Part shown: positions 9,785 through 21,800 of the stretch, piece by piece
Layout: every line of letters begins with the position of its first letter
Numbering within the stretch: position 1 is the first letter of the stretch
Assembly (NCBI GenBank): GCA_015680685.1
Contig: MNCI01038144.1
Coordinates: 1 to 38,719 of the forward strand
From: Gnetum montanum
Taxonomy: Eukaryota; Streptophyta; Gnetopsida; Gnetales; Gnetaceae
DNA length: 38,719 nucleotides
Direction of reading: 5' to 3'
The notes under the pieces: model-generated
Database searches by the model: none
What the model was told of the DNA's origin: nothing
What the model saw: only the letters and a program-made list of their open reading frames with translations
Translations under genes and position numbers: made by a program

Positions 9785-10858
9785 ACATGTGTTGAAGGAC
9801 AAGGAGAGGGGTAGGTAAAAAAATGTGATTGTAGAAACCATGACAAATTAGAATAAGTTAACTACCCAAGGGCCAAAGACTAACCAACCCAAGGCTCTTT
9901 CTACCAAGAACAACAACCAATCCTCAACCTCTGGGACCATTGCATTGACAACATTTAGGCCTAACTTTACATAAAAAGATTGGTCTAAGTATACTAAGTT
10001 ATCCTTTAAGCTAGCAAATCTCTTGGACTAACTATTAAAGAGAAATAGGATCCATTATAAGCAAATGACTAAGAATGCCCACAAGAGATATGACAAGTTA
10101 TGCAAAATAACTAAGGATCCTGCTCAAGTGACCAAAGATGACCCTCTAGTGCCCAAGTACTTTAAGCTTAACTGATTTTGCAACTGTCATTAGTTACTAG
10201 GTCACAACACCAACTTCTACCTTACATTCAGGGATGACATGTCAAAAATGATAGATGAGGGAGAACATGTACTAGGCACTTCAAACTTAGTCAAGCCTAA
10301 AAATCAATTGCTGCACATATACAAGGACTCACTGAACACCAATAATAGCCCATTTACCATAGCAGCATTCAACATTCACAATTATCAAAGGCCTACAAGT
10401 GATCATTTGTGATTTGGATGCCTCCTTGCAATGAAAGGAGTTCTTCAACTTATACTAGCTCAAGACATCCCTTTGTTGTAAGGGTGCCATCACTAGCATT
10501 CCTCAAAGAGCCCTTTGTGATTAGAGTGCCCTAGCCCATTCCAATTGAGTCTACCCATACAATAGAGAAACAACTTCCCACAATGGAAAATGCAATGTAT
10601 TCTTCCTTATAACCAAGGATAATAAGAAATTCCCAACCAAATAACAGAATAAGCCAACAAAAAAAGCCAAGAACAAAAGTGATAAGCAAGGAAAGGGATA
10701 GAAGGAAGTGGACTGCCAAAGCCCACTTCCATCTCATCTATTTCCATGATCTTCATACTCCAATCTGCTAAATGAGTGAACCATGGTAGGAATCCAAACC
10801 TTAAGAGGAAAGGAAAGAGGCTAGGCCACAACAACTACCTAAACACAAAGTTTTCATT
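9785..10858 (+). pseudogene. Gag tail with degenerate zinc knuckle and linker
   Basis: Around 10155-10275 one frame reads KYFKLN, stop, FCNCH, stop, LLGHNTNFYLTFRDDMSKMIDEG. It aligns with the C-x-x-H-x-x-x-G-H-x-T-x-x-C knuckle and the following L-K-x-x-I-x-x-L-I-x-x-G of plant Ty3/gypsy gag-pro. Two TGA/TAG stops interrupt it and the last Cys is replaced. The remaining linker up to the protease is stop-rich in every frame. Open minus-strand frames at 10531-10834 are shadows. Confidence 0.55.
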
Positions 10859-11473
10859 TTGGGACGTATGGAGGAAGTCAAAAATAACAAATCAAAGACC
10901 AATAACAAAGACTTCCTTAATGTGGTAAAAAAATTTAAGCAATCACTCAAGAAAAAGAGCATAACCCTAAACTTGTACGAACTAGTTAGTGCTTCTGCTA
11001 CCCACTATAAAACATTGGTTAAGATGTTGACCTCTATTCCTATTAGCAAGGACATCCCTACTAATGAAAAGTCTATCCATGTAGTGATTCCAGCATCTTG
11101 ACCTAGGGAATTGAAGTCAACATTGCTAGTGTTTGAAAATAATGAAATCAAGACAAATCCCCAAGATGGTGAGGCAACCAAGGAACCCATCTTCATAACC
11201 ATATGGACCAAGCCATACAAAGTACATAGGGTACATGTAAATGATGGGGCAGTAAACAATTTAATACCTTATACCATGGTTGAGCACTTGGGCCTGACAA
11301 AAAATATGCAACATACATTGACTTCAGTCCATAAATCCTTTAATGGATCATAGGTTGTGGTTAAAGGCTCCATTTCTCTAGATTTTATGCCAAGAAAATA
11401 GTTCCCCACAATGGTAGATTTCTTGATAGTAGAAAAAACACCAGGATTCAACCTCATCCTAGGAAGAACTCGG
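10859..11473 (+). pseudogene. Retroviral-type aspartic protease, first part
   Basis: A linker (FLNVVKKFKQSLKKK, LNLYELVSASATHYKTL) leads into the protease fold: IFITIWTKPYKVHRVHVNDG, then LIPYTMVEHLGL, KSFNGS, and PGFNLILGRT at the end of the hydrophobic core. The active-site triplet should be D-D-G; here it is N-D-G (codon AAT at 11240-11242). The homologous minus-strand copy at 36088-36330 keeps D-D-G. Stops fall at 11099, 11351 and 11399. The frame is cut at 11473 by the copia insertion and resumes at 17727. Confidence 0.75.
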
Positions 11474-12479
11474 TGTGGATCATTGAAATTAGAAGGGGAG
11501 GCATGAATAATTTTCCAAATTAAACTTCTTTGGGACAAAGCACATACACCAAATTCAACGTGGTTCCCCAACATGGATAGTCCACACTCAGAGGATAGTT
11601 CACATGTACACCTCTAGACTTTGTTGCTTTCAAATGTGGTTTGAAGCATACCACAACTTGTAGAAGCTCTAAGCTCCACTATGAAGTGATTCAATGATAC
11701 TAATCCACTCTATCCTACAAGGTCCCAACAAACTTAGAATGTGGTTTCCAAGATCCCATAACCTTTACAATCTTGAGCTCTACTCCAAAGTGTTGTGGTG
11801 CTATGCCAATACTTAATCTCGTAGGATCTTGACAAGCTCAAGCAAGATTCCTTCGTACAAGAATTACATCAACCCCATAAGATAACAATGGAGAAAAACA
11901 ATTACAAGGGATTAATGCAACTATGTTTTTTGATCCTTGTACTTGAGGCAAAAATCATGTTACAAAAGATAAAATATAATACAATCAGAAGAAACAATGA
12001 TTACAATGATAGTCTAATGATTACACAATGATTGTACAAAAGATTTTACTCTTTCCAATGAGAATGATGTTTCCTTATAGCCACTATGTTTCCAAATTTA
12101 TCTTGGAAGTTGTGCAATAGCTAGCTAACGGTCATGAAAGCTATCTTCTTTGTGGCTAAGACATCTTTCTACATTTAGCCTGCATTCTGGAAAACATCTT
12201 TGTCTAGTGAAAAACATCTTTCTATAACTAGTATTTATTCTAGGAAGATTTCTCTTTCTAGTGAAAGATGTCTACTATTTATTCTGCCAAGACATCTATT
12301 ATTTCTTAAAGACATCTTTCTTCAACCTTTCTTTACACTTAAATTATTCATTCCTTATTCATGTGCTTGATCTTTTGCAAGCCTTCTTATCTTAATGCCA
12401 CACTTATCCTAAAAACACAACAACCACACACACCTTGTCCCCATTTTTCTTAATGTTTTAACACACCAAAATGTCCAAA
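11474..12479 (-). repeat. 3' LTR of nested copia element
   Basis: Aligns along its length with 16664-17726. In one well-conserved stretch (11733-11798 versus 16925-16990) there are 5 differences in 66 bases, all transitions. The plus-strand left end is TGTGGATCATTG, as TGTAGATCATTG in the other copy. The inner end (TGTCCAAA) has lost the terminal CA by mutation. Confidence 0.8.
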
Positions 12480-12494
12480 ATATTCCCCTTCTGG
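12480..12494 (-). other. Polypurine tract of copia element
   Basis: On the minus strand AGAAGGGGAATAT lies immediately before the 3' LTR, as expected for the primer of plus-strand DNA synthesis. A second purine run, AAAAAGGGGGAGTG, lies about 75-90 bp further inside (about 12564-12577, minus strand); it resembles the polypurine tracts of other plant copia elements and could be a secondary primer. Confidence 0.5.
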
Positions 12495-13839
12495 TAACAT
12501 TCAAAACTTCATAAAATGGGTTAGTAGACATGAAAAATCCCCAATTATATTTTAAAACTACACTCCCCCTTTTTGAGAAGGAGCAAAAAGGATAAAGTAC
12601 ATAAATAGGTATCATCATAAAAGAGCAATATAACCAATAGTAGAGAAATAAATCACTAAAAAGTATAATAATACATATAAATTACAATGGTAGCCAAGGA
12701 TTAGGATAATTATGGAGGTTTAATAGAATCATGAAATGAGATAAATGCAAGAGCAAATAGAAAAAATAGACCACATAGAGATAACAAAGGAAAAACACCA
12801 TTTATTCATAACTCATCTATGGACTATCATATACCAAATTGTCCATACATTCCAGCACAATGGTCTACAACTATCAAATCACATTAGTCACATATGTGCA
12901 AAGTTTCAAAATCACATATGTGAGAACCAAAAGATATCTCCTGTTTTTTGAGCATCAACAAAAGGAGATAAAAAATAACCATCTAAGGTCTTAATTACTA
13001 ACCTTGGTCAAATCCTCAGACTCTAAGTCCATTGTTTCTTTGGATGAATGATAAGTCTTCTTCTCACCTTCATCACTGCTAGTGTTGCAAAAAATCGATC
13101 TCTATGTATCCTCATTAGAGGATCCGATCTTCAAAATGGGATCTTATCTGGGATGAAGCTTCACTTGAAAGTGAGATGAAGCTAGAGGATCTATTTGAAC
13201 TAGATGCTACTAAGTTCGAACCCATGGGGACATGGTCTCAGATATATCCTCTATAGCCTACTACTCAAAATAGTTGGGAGCATCAGCTGATGGAGGGACT
13301 AGATGAATAGGTGGCATAGGATCATGATGCTACTACATCGGAACATGATACTTCCCCTAAATATGTGTCAATGGTGCCTCATATTTTGAATCAAACTCCA
13401 TCCTTGAGTCATAGGCATGTGAAGGATTAGTCGATGTAGAATGTCTCAATGAGGAAAGAAAATCCATCTCAATGTAAAAAAAATATGAGGAGTATGAACT
13501 TCTTTAAATACCTACCCATTAGAAAAAGGTGGAATTCTATCTACATCCAAACTCTTATGTAAGTAAGAGAGTTTCCTCACAAGCTTCTTGATGGCTCGTG
13601 TAAAGGATCAAAGAATCTTCTTTAGTGATAAACTTATTTGAGCAATTGTGGATTTTCATCTTTTTGGCTATGGAGATGATTCCTTCTTCTATTTCTGAGG
13701 TTTGGTGTTAGGTCCTTCTTCTGTTGCATGGAAAGTGCTCCTCTTCTCAATGTACTCATTGAGACTCTTCTTGCTTTTAAGTAAAGGCAGCTTTGGAATA
13801 GGTACATCCCTCTAGCAAATCAATAAGCTGATGAGATAG
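12495..13839 (-). other. Stop-rich 3' part of copia-borne coding unit
   Basis: Minus-strand coding remnants continue here (for example SRMEFDSKYEAPLTHI and LVPPSADAPNYFE), crowded with stops, and no domain is recognised. A possible short intron lies at 12941-13002 (minus: CCAAG then GTTAGTAATT, ending AACAG before GAGATATC), but 62 bp is short for a plant intron. A small frame at 12409-12618 crossing into the LTR is probably chance. Confidence 0.3.
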
Positions 13840-14702
13840 GGATGCCCAAGGATTCTCTCCTTGGAATAGAGGCTCAAAATATCTCAACAGAGTGTATGCC
13901 CCAAATCCAATGGTAATTTTGTAAGAAGATAATAATGTGAAAAATCCTAGGGTGATAGTAGCTAATTGTAGCTTCCCCCTTTCACCATGGTATTATACAA
14001 AACAATAAGAGATAGTCATCTTGATTCTCTCAATATGTCCGCTATCAAAAGACATGTCTTTGCCAAACAATACATCATAATATTCATCATTTCCTATGGG
14101 CACTATACCATTTGTATAAATATCATGAATGATATCAATGGGTGTTAGGAAGACATCTCGAGTACAAATACCTAGAATTATATTCACAAGTTGGGAAGAG
14201 ACCTCAACATCAATTCCCTAAACGATGAATGTGAATACCCCAATAATGGCATAAAAAACAATGATATTATAGTAGAACTCCCTAATTAGTACATTAGGAA
14301 CTAGAAAATTCATAATAATGAAAGTACTCCAGTTCATAAGCTTAAAATAATCTAGCAAGGCTTGCTATCTGTGAGCTAGAAATGCATAGAATGTTTAAAA
14401 ATTATGGTAGTGGTTTGAGTTGCCTTAAACCTATGGTGTGTGTTCATACTATAAAACTAGGACATGTAAGAGGGTCATTCACTATTGGAACTTCCTTTTG
14501 AATGCTTCTTGGATGATGGCTTGGATGTTCCTATCTTCTTGTGGGCCATCTTTGACAAAATTGCTATAGCCCTAGTGGTCTCTATGGGGTTGATATGAAG
14601 GAATCTGACAAAAATGAGGGTTTGGTCTTTAATAGAAGTGTTTAATGAGGTATTTGAACAAGAAAGACGACATATTTTATTGAAGGAAGACATCTTTCCC
14701 AT
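13840..14702 (-). pseudogene. Copia-borne protein resembling plant transposon-associated proteins
   Basis: A possible start is MAHKKIGTSKPSSKKHSKGS near 14550, or MGKMSSFNKICRL at 14702. Further on, one frame reads LVPNVLIREFYYNI, a stop, GIDVEVSSQLVNIILGI and FLTPIDIIHDIYTNGIVPIG, then DEYYDVLFGKDMSF, HIERIKMTISYCFV and later HQLIDLLEG. The order R-E-F-Y-x-N ... G-V-x-V-x-F-S-x-x-x-I-N-x-x-L-G-I is characteristic, as far as I know, of the putative plant transposon protein domain (Pfam PF20167 type) found in non-autonomous plant elements. Function unknown. It occupies the place where copia pol should be. Several stops are present, so it is not expressed intact here. Confidence 0.45.
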
Positions 14703-15019
14703 GTTTTAAATTCACAGTAGACATTTTTCATCATAGTAGATGTCCTGTCCATGATGCACAAAAATTCAAAAATACATATTTATTTATCATAAGAGGTATT
14801 TTAAGAGACATCTTTTATTTTGGAAATATTTCTTTTTCAAAATTAGGATGGGGTTGGGAAAGGCTGCCAACAGACTATAGTCTTAATGAAAGCTTCTAAA
14901 AAGAAACTCACCTCTACTTCACTTATGATCCTATGCAAAATCCTTTCTCAATGCACTTTGATAACACTAGGAAGTCCTATGATATGACCAATAATTTATA
15001 TCATAATAGCTAAGATTTT

Positions 15020-16608
15020 AATCCCATTATTTATGCCCTAACTTATAACAATAATAGCACCTAATCCTCCTATGGTAGTAAGAGAGATTAGGATAATCAA
15101 ACACTAGAACCTTTTTGAAATATGGATGCTTCCTTTGATTTTAATATATTGGCTTTTACTTTTGGAGGATCATTCAATTATGATGGGCTTATAAAAGATG
15201 ATTTCTCTTATGTGTAGAAACCAAAACCACTCTTGTCATGTAGACTTCTTCCTTGTCCCAGTACCATTTGAAGGGATTCCTTTTCTTTTGTTAATCTTTC
15301 ATTTATTAACTTGACATCTTCTATTTTCACTTTGGCCTATTCTAAAGATGAGGTTAGCTTTTCATTATCAGCCCTTAGGTCTAAGAGTTTTTTAGTAAGA
15401 TCAATAATAGTCAAATTCAACAATGATATTTCCTCATCATTAGACTTGACTTGTTTATTTAACTTAGTAAAAATACTTTGAAATGATATAAGCTCATTAC
15501 ATAAAAGATCAAGCCTTTCATCATCATTTAGATCATTATCTAATGAATCAACATCATTATTAGTGAGGGCCATGTAGATGAGATGTGAATTTTTCACATC
15601 ATCCTCCACTTCTTCCTCACTCTACTTCCCATTATCTCAACTTGTATAGAAGTTTGTTTTCTTTACTTCATCAGTAGATTTATCCTTGGGCTACAACCTA
15701 AAATTACTATGACATTCAGAGGCCATATGGCCTCTTCCTTCATAAATCCAACATTCTATAGAAGAGAAGTTTAATGTAGAATTCAAAAATGTTTTACCTC
15801 TTTCCTTACCTTTGAACTTATTCGATCATTGTTGAAATGTCCCCTTATTTCTTCTCATTATCAATCATTGTAACTTTCTAGTGGAAAGAGCAATCTCATA
15901 TTCACTGTTCTCATCATGATCATTGAGTTCCTTTTCCATAGAGGTAGTCTTTAGAGAAATAGACCTTTCTTTGATGGCTCCTTTGCTTATTAGATTGATT
16001 TCATAGGCGATGAAAGTAGTTTGAAGTTCTTCAAATTTTAGAGTTGAGAAATCTTTGGTTTCTTCCATGACCATGAACTTTGGTCTATACTCTAGTTGAA
16101 GAGTTCTAATCATCTTAATGATTTCATCACTTTCAAGTAGATATTTACCTATACCTCTGATAGCTACAACAATATCGTTCACTATAGAGAAGTAATCTTT
16201 TATTTTCTCTCCTTCTCTTATTTGAAGCTTATCATATTCACTTTGCAAAAATAATAATTTTGATTACTTAACAATAGAGGTTTCTTCATAAGTAGCTTCT
16301 TAGTTTTTTCAAATTTCTTTGGCTATTTTACATCCTACTACTCTATTAAATTCAGATTTATTCAAAGCATAGTACAAACAATTCTTTGCTCTTAAATCAA
16401 ACATGAACTTATCTTTCTCCTCTTGTGTTCATTTGTTTTGAGGCTTGATGATGTTGGTGGAGCTATCGATAGCTAGACTATAGCTTGCAAGGATTGACTT
16501 CCAAATTTCAAATTCCATGGATTCAAAGAATCCTTTCATTCTAGCTTTCCAATAGGCAAACTTAAACCCATTAAACATGGGTGTCTTTGTATAAGATGTC
16601 CCCTGCAT
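15020..16608 (-). pseudogene. Ty1/copia gag (UBN2 type) with two zinc knuckles
   Basis: The start ATG is at 16606-16608, shortly after the primer site: MQGTSYTKTPMFNG, then FAYWKARMKGFFESMEFEIW (family G-x-N-Y-x-x-W-K-x-x-M). The same frame holds to 15865 through SEYDKLQIREGEKIKDYFS, IIKMIRTLQLEYRPKFMVM and TKDFSTLKFEELQTTFIAYE, the UBN2 capsid pattern. In-frame stops are few (TGA, TGA, TAA, TAA). A first knuckle CWIYEGRGHMASEC (about 15705-15757) lacks its second Cys. A charged coiled segment follows at 15337-15609, then LQMVLGQGRSLHDKSGFGFY (about 15215-15278). A second knuckle, CYYCYKLGHK, is at 15030-15059. This order is standard for plant copia gag. The pol that should follow is absent. 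Confidence 0.85.
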
Positions 16609-16645
16609 TGTTCACTCTTGAAGTTGATGATGATGAAGAAGAGTA

Positions 16646-16661
16646 CCAGGCTTTGATACCA
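16646..16661 (-). other. Primer-binding site, tRNA-Met type
   Basis: On the minus strand TGGTATCAAAGCCTGG starts two bases after the 5' LTR end. It matches the usual copia site TGGTATCAGAGC, complementary to the 3' end of initiator tRNA-Met, with one difference (A for G). This fixes the element's orientation and LTR boundary. Confidence 0.8.
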
Positions 16662-16663
16662 CT

Positions 16664-17726
16664 TGTAGATCATTGAGCTTAGAAGGGGGAAATGATGAAT
16701 AAGTTCTCAAAAATTAAAATTCTTTAGGACAAAGAACACATACGAAATTTAACATGGTTACCAAAATTGGGTAGTCCACAGTAGGAGGGTAGTTTGCAAG
16801 CACACCTCTAGACTTTGTCTCTCAAATGTGGTTTGAAGAATACCACAACCTATATAAGCTTTAAGCTCTACTATGAAGTGATTCAACACTACAAATACAC
16901 TCAATCCTATAAGGTCTTGATAATCTTAGAATGTGGTTTCTAGGATCCCATAACCTTTACAATCTTGAGCTCCACTTCAAAGTGTTATGGCTCTACACCA
17001 ACACTCAATCCCATAGGATCTCAACAAGCTCAAGTAAGATGCCTTCCTATAAGAAGCACATCAACCCCATAGGGCAACAAGGAAGAAAAATAATTACAAA
17101 TTTTGAATGCAACTGAGTTTTTTAATTCATATACTTAAGGTACAACTCACTTTACAATAGAAAAAAGATAATACAATGAGAAGAAACAATGATTACAATG
17201 ATAGTATAATGATTACACAATGATTATGAAAAATATTTCACTCTTCCCAATGTCAATGATGTCTTCTTATAGCCACTATGTTTCCAAATTCATCTTGAAA
17301 CTCATGCAATGACTAGCTGACGATAATGAAAGATGTCGTTTTCATGGTTGAGATGTCTTTTTGCATCTAGCCTCCATTCTAGGAAGACATCTTTGTTTGG
17401 TGAAAAATGTCTTTCTATAACTGGCCTTCATTTTGGGAATATGTCTTTGTCTAGTGAAAGACGTATTTGTGTGATGAAATATGTCTACTATTTTGTAAGG
17501 ATGTTTTTTTCTATGCTACCTTAAAATTTACCAAGATGTCTACTATTTCTTAGAGACATCTTTCTTCAACCTTTTTTGCACTTGAATTCTTCATTCCTGC
17601 TTTATGTTCTTGATCTTTCACAAGCCTTATTATCTTCATCCAAATTCTTATTCTACAAACATAACATCCACACAAACCATATTATCTCCATTTTTCTTAA
17701 CATTTTGATGCATCAAAAGATCCACA
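16664..17726 (-). repeat. 5' LTR of nested copia element
   Basis: The minus-strand start is TGTGGATCTTTTGATG and the end GATCTACA, giving the TG...CA termini of LTRs. It is 1063 bp against 1006 bp for the partner, the difference being small indels. It contains several GATGTCTTT/AAGACATC-type short repeats (17330-17560), also present in the partner copy. Confidence 0.8.
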
Positions 17727-18090
17727 CTTTATTGGCACAATTGTGAGTTGTGTCTTCACTTATTTACCAAGAAATTTACTTGCCTTACAAGGGAGGTGAA
17801 ATCATTATTGATGGTGATAGTGTAGTTAATTTATCTATTGACACCATTGATATATAATAAGGGTATGAAGTGGAGTTTTACAAGGAAACTTCTATTGTTG
17901 GCCAAAAAATTGAAGAGGTTGATAAAGCAAAAGAGGAAAACGTGAACAATGATGAATCCATCAATGCACTCTAGGGAGAGGTCCCCTTCAACATTGTCAA
18001 TGAAGAATATGGAGAATATAAATTGGTGCAAAACAAACTTTATGCATTTCCTAATCTCTTAAAGATTAGAAAACACTTGAACACGTGATA
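17727..18090 (+). pseudogene. Tat protease, continuation after copia insertion
   Basis: Once the copia element and one five-mer are removed, the host frame continues from ILGRT into LLAQL, a stop, VVSSLIYQEIYLPYKGGEI and DGDSVVNLSIDTIDI. The minus-strand copy shows the same order: ILGKP, VAQL, AVSSPIYQEFHLPYEGG, IHGDNS. A Glu/Lys-rich linker follows (QKIEEVDKAKEENVNNDESI) to about 18090. After this the normal next domain (RT) does not follow; it resumes only at 27895. Confidence 0.75.
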
Positions 18091-18828
18091 TATGCTTTTG
18101 ATTCTTCTTATATAATATGCAATTATAACCCTGAAGCTATATGTACCTATAGCCTAATAGCCTAGTCTTTACTTTACTTACTTGTGTTATCTCATTTTTC
18201 TTTATGTTAAATTTAAATTTGCCTATACCTTAAGGTTTACTTTGGTTTTACATGCTTTTACTTTTGAATCTTTTTCTTTTCTTTTGTTTTTCCTCAAAAG
18301 ACAAAAAAAACCTCATACAAATCTTTAAAGTTGAAAAAATTCATAAAATGTTTAAAACACAAAATAACAAAAAAAGTATATGTTTTATTTAACATATCAT
18401 ATGACCCATCATATTCTTAAACTGGCAAATATTGTATGGCCTACCATGGCCTAAAACTAGCAAACAACCTTACAACTCATTTTCTCTTTAGTTTACAACC
18501 TTGTTTCCAAGTTGTTCAACCCTTTTATTGCATTATAACCAAATTTAGTCAGCATAGCCTCAAACAATAGATTACAACATAAAACCATACCATGAACAAT
18601 ACCAAGAAGCTAGAACATTATAACCCAAATTAAATTTGAAACTTAAAATTAATACTAAAATTAAAACATTTACAACATCATCATCGTAGCCATATAATGT
18701 GGTAGAAATGTCCAAACAATAAACTATTTTGGCTAACATTATGCATACATCAACATCAATGTTAAAATTTACTCAACAAAAAGTAAACAACTAAAATTGA
18801 TAATCATAACAAGAGGAAAATGATGGAG
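18091..18828. other. AT-rich non-coding DNA after protease
   Basis: Pyrimidine- then A-rich sequence. At 18419-18472 it carries the motif GGCCTAAAACTAGCAA with a degenerate partner TTAAACTGGCAAA just upstream. The same motif pair recurs at about 27516-27570 and, on the minus strand, after the other protease copy (about 35520-35570). It may be the left LTR of an inserted element or a native part of the family; the ends could not be defined. Confidence 0.35.
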
Positions 18829-21800
18829 CTAAGGAGCATCTAGAGGAGGTGGTGGGGGATCATCTCCACCTTCATTGTTGGGGTCACTATCATCATCTAG
18901 TGCGTATGACATGACAATACAAAATTGATCAGTAACTAACACACATCAAAATAAAATAAATAACTTAAGAAAAAATAAAATGTAATAAAATCAATACTAA
19001 AACAAATAAACCTGAAATGGTTCTAGGGCTGCATGTTCCATGGGGAAGTTCTGAAGCCCAACCTTTAGATGATGGAGAAGTTAATCTTCAGACATGTTAG
19101 CCTAGTTTATGTCCATAAGATTAACACCCATGGGGATATTAGTCTTGTCAACATCACTCGATGTATGGCTCATGAAAAAATGTGATGATAATTACCTCCC
19201 CTAAGAAAATAGTCTTATGGTGAATGGGGGAGTTGGCTACAACCACACTCTTTGCAAACATCTTATAAATTTCCTCTACTTGCCACTACTTTAGAGAATC
19301 CTCCTATAGCCACTTGAGGTAGGAATCTCACTCAGCCTTGTATATCCTCTTGTGGTCCTTTTGTATGCAATCCCACTTAAGGACCCAACCATAGTAATCC
19401 TTCCACTCATCAACCTTATGATTTATGAGAACAATATGAAGATTTTATTCTACCACCTCTTTGAAAAGCATAACCTTGCGATTGATCACATTCTAGCAGT
19501 GGGTCCAAGTTATTACCTTGATATGTAAGGAATCTCGGTTGGACACTTGGGCCTCTATGAAGTCTTTATGATTTTTGAGGTCTTTCACCTCCTCCAATTT
19601 TTGGTTCTCTCTTCTCAATGCCACAACTTGTTCTGATAGGAACTCACTGGAGCACCTACATCCCCATAAAGACATAGCATATGAGAGTGCACATCTAGTG
19701 ATACCCTTGTATAGATTTTGTGTAACATTCTCTACATTTGTAAGTAAATGAGGCAATGCAATAACCTCCATTGATTGGTCAAGATCCCATCTCATTTTAG
19801 GCACTATAAAAAATATAAAATTGAATCCAACAAATAAATTCAATTAGTAACTAAAAAATGAAAGATAACCAAAAACTTCATAACCATAAAAAACCAAAAA
19901 AAAACACATAAAAAGTAGAGGTAAAATGTGTTAAAACTCTTACCAACTTCAAGCACTATCTACTATAGTTGGCTAATCATATCTTTAGCTACACCACATA
20001 TGAATTCAAACTTATTGGAGGTATCCACCCATGATTCCATGTGAAAGGTGGAAGTGGAAGCTTCAACTTGAGGATATGAAGTTACAACAAGTGTAATAAA
20101 TAATCAACAACTATGGCCAAGGTTAAACATGAACCAATGAAAAATAATAACACATAAAATTAAAAATCATAAGTACCTTGTGGGCCTTCTAATAAGAAGG
20201 TAGGAGGTTCACCTAGTTGTTCATCCTTGAACAAGGCATCAAAGTTGTTCATAGAAGAATGGGGTAAGCCCTCATCCCCCTAGTGTTGCAATGCCTCATC
20301 CTCATAACGTTGTAATACCTCCTCTTATTAATGTCACAAATTCTCTTCTTCTTGGCACCTTCAATCCTCTTCAACTATCACTGTTGCCATAGCCTCTTGT
20401 TCTTACTACTTATTTTCAAGAATACCAACCATGAAACATAGCATAACTTAGCACATTTTGCAAGACCTTAAACCAATAAATCAACATAAAATAATAACTT
20501 TAAAATAGATTAAAAAAATAACAAATCAAAGTAGAATATACATCCAACATCATGCTACACCCCTCTAAGCTTGATGATCAAATTTTTTCTTAAAGGCTCC
20601 TTGATCACTAGCGCTATCTCATCCACCAAGGGTCTCTCAGTCCTTACCTTGGCTATCTTGTCAATCTCAAAGTGCAATGCTTGGACCCTCTTGACATTAC
20701 CTTGCACTATGAGAGGCTTCACCCTTATCTTGTCAAGGGATGCACAAAGCCTACCACCAATCCCCTTGGTGGTGATAGATAGTAGTTTACCTACACCTTC
20801 CAGTGAATCATGGGCCTTTGTGATTGAAGCAAGATGCCTTACCCAAGGTTTGGTGAGTTGGGATGGATCTTAGTTAATCCATCATCCATCCTTGTTCACC
20901 ATGAGGAACTTTAAAAAGAGTGTAAAATGTACATGACACTTTGTCTTGATATTGTTCTTGAACTTTAGGGTCTTCCACTATAGCCTAGAAACCAAGTGAG
21001 TAGCCTAGTTGAATTGAGTACCCTCAGTGAGTAGCTGCTTCATGGCCCAAGCTTGCTCCATGCCTAGAACCTTCCCCTATGATAAAAACTTAGGATATTC
21101 ATGAGATTAGAATAAGGAATACATCTCTCTAGCATATGTATCCTAGAACTAGCTTAGAGAGAATCCCTTATCACCATGGTGAGCATTTAGCCACTACCCC
21201 ACTTCCTCCTGAAGCTCCACCTTTCTCCCTGCTTTGGTGGCAACTAGCATATCATCATTTGGGACACCTAGAAGGTCACTGAAGGTGGATGCATTAATGT
21301 AAAAAATGATGGTCACATCATGAACATGAGTAGAAAACCTCTTGACTCTTTGGCTAAAGGAGTCAATGATGTTCAACATCTCCATAGTGGAAATGGTTGG
21401 GCTTTGGGCCATGAAATGATCCTCACATGAATAGCATTGGATGTCTAGTCAGACAACTAGCTCTATGTGGTATCCACCTCAGTGAACTTAAGGATCAAGG
21501 TCTCCTCAGTTGAGTGACCTTTGCAATGTAACAAAATATAGCTTATTAGCCTTAGCATTTGTGCATCATGTAAAACAAAATACAACAACTATAGCCAAAT
21601 TAAAATGAAACTAATGAAACTACTTAAACTACCAAAACCAAAATAACTTAATAACCACCTAACTAGAAAAAAAATTAGCATAGAAATAACATAAAATTAA
21701 TAAACAAAAACACTCTCTTTAGCTATATGACATAGGCATCAAGGAGCTCTAGGAGATGGGTTTACTTCTATCTCATCAAGAGATGAGTTTGCCCACCAAC

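Larger units (their letters stand above)
11474..17726 (-). mobile_element. Nested Ty1/copia element, gag without pol
   Basis: Two LTR copies (11474-12479 and 16664-17726) in the same orientation enclose 4.2 kb. Read on the minus strand: 5' LTR starting TGTGGATC and ending GATCTACA, AG spacer, primer-binding site, gag with two zinc knuckles, an unrelated coding unit, polypurine tract and 3' LTR. No copia protease, integrase or RT motif was found, so it is non-autonomous. Flanking five-mers CTCGG (11469-11473) and CTTTA (17727-17731) agree at only 2 of 5 bases. However, removing the element with one five-mer restores the host protease frame exactly, as a 5-bp target duplication predicts. Confidence 0.8.

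Noticed and set aside
12941-13002. Definite intron in the copia-borne gene
   Set aside because: The borders look good, but 62 bp is short and the flanking coding is too damaged to test the frame; kept only as a possibility.
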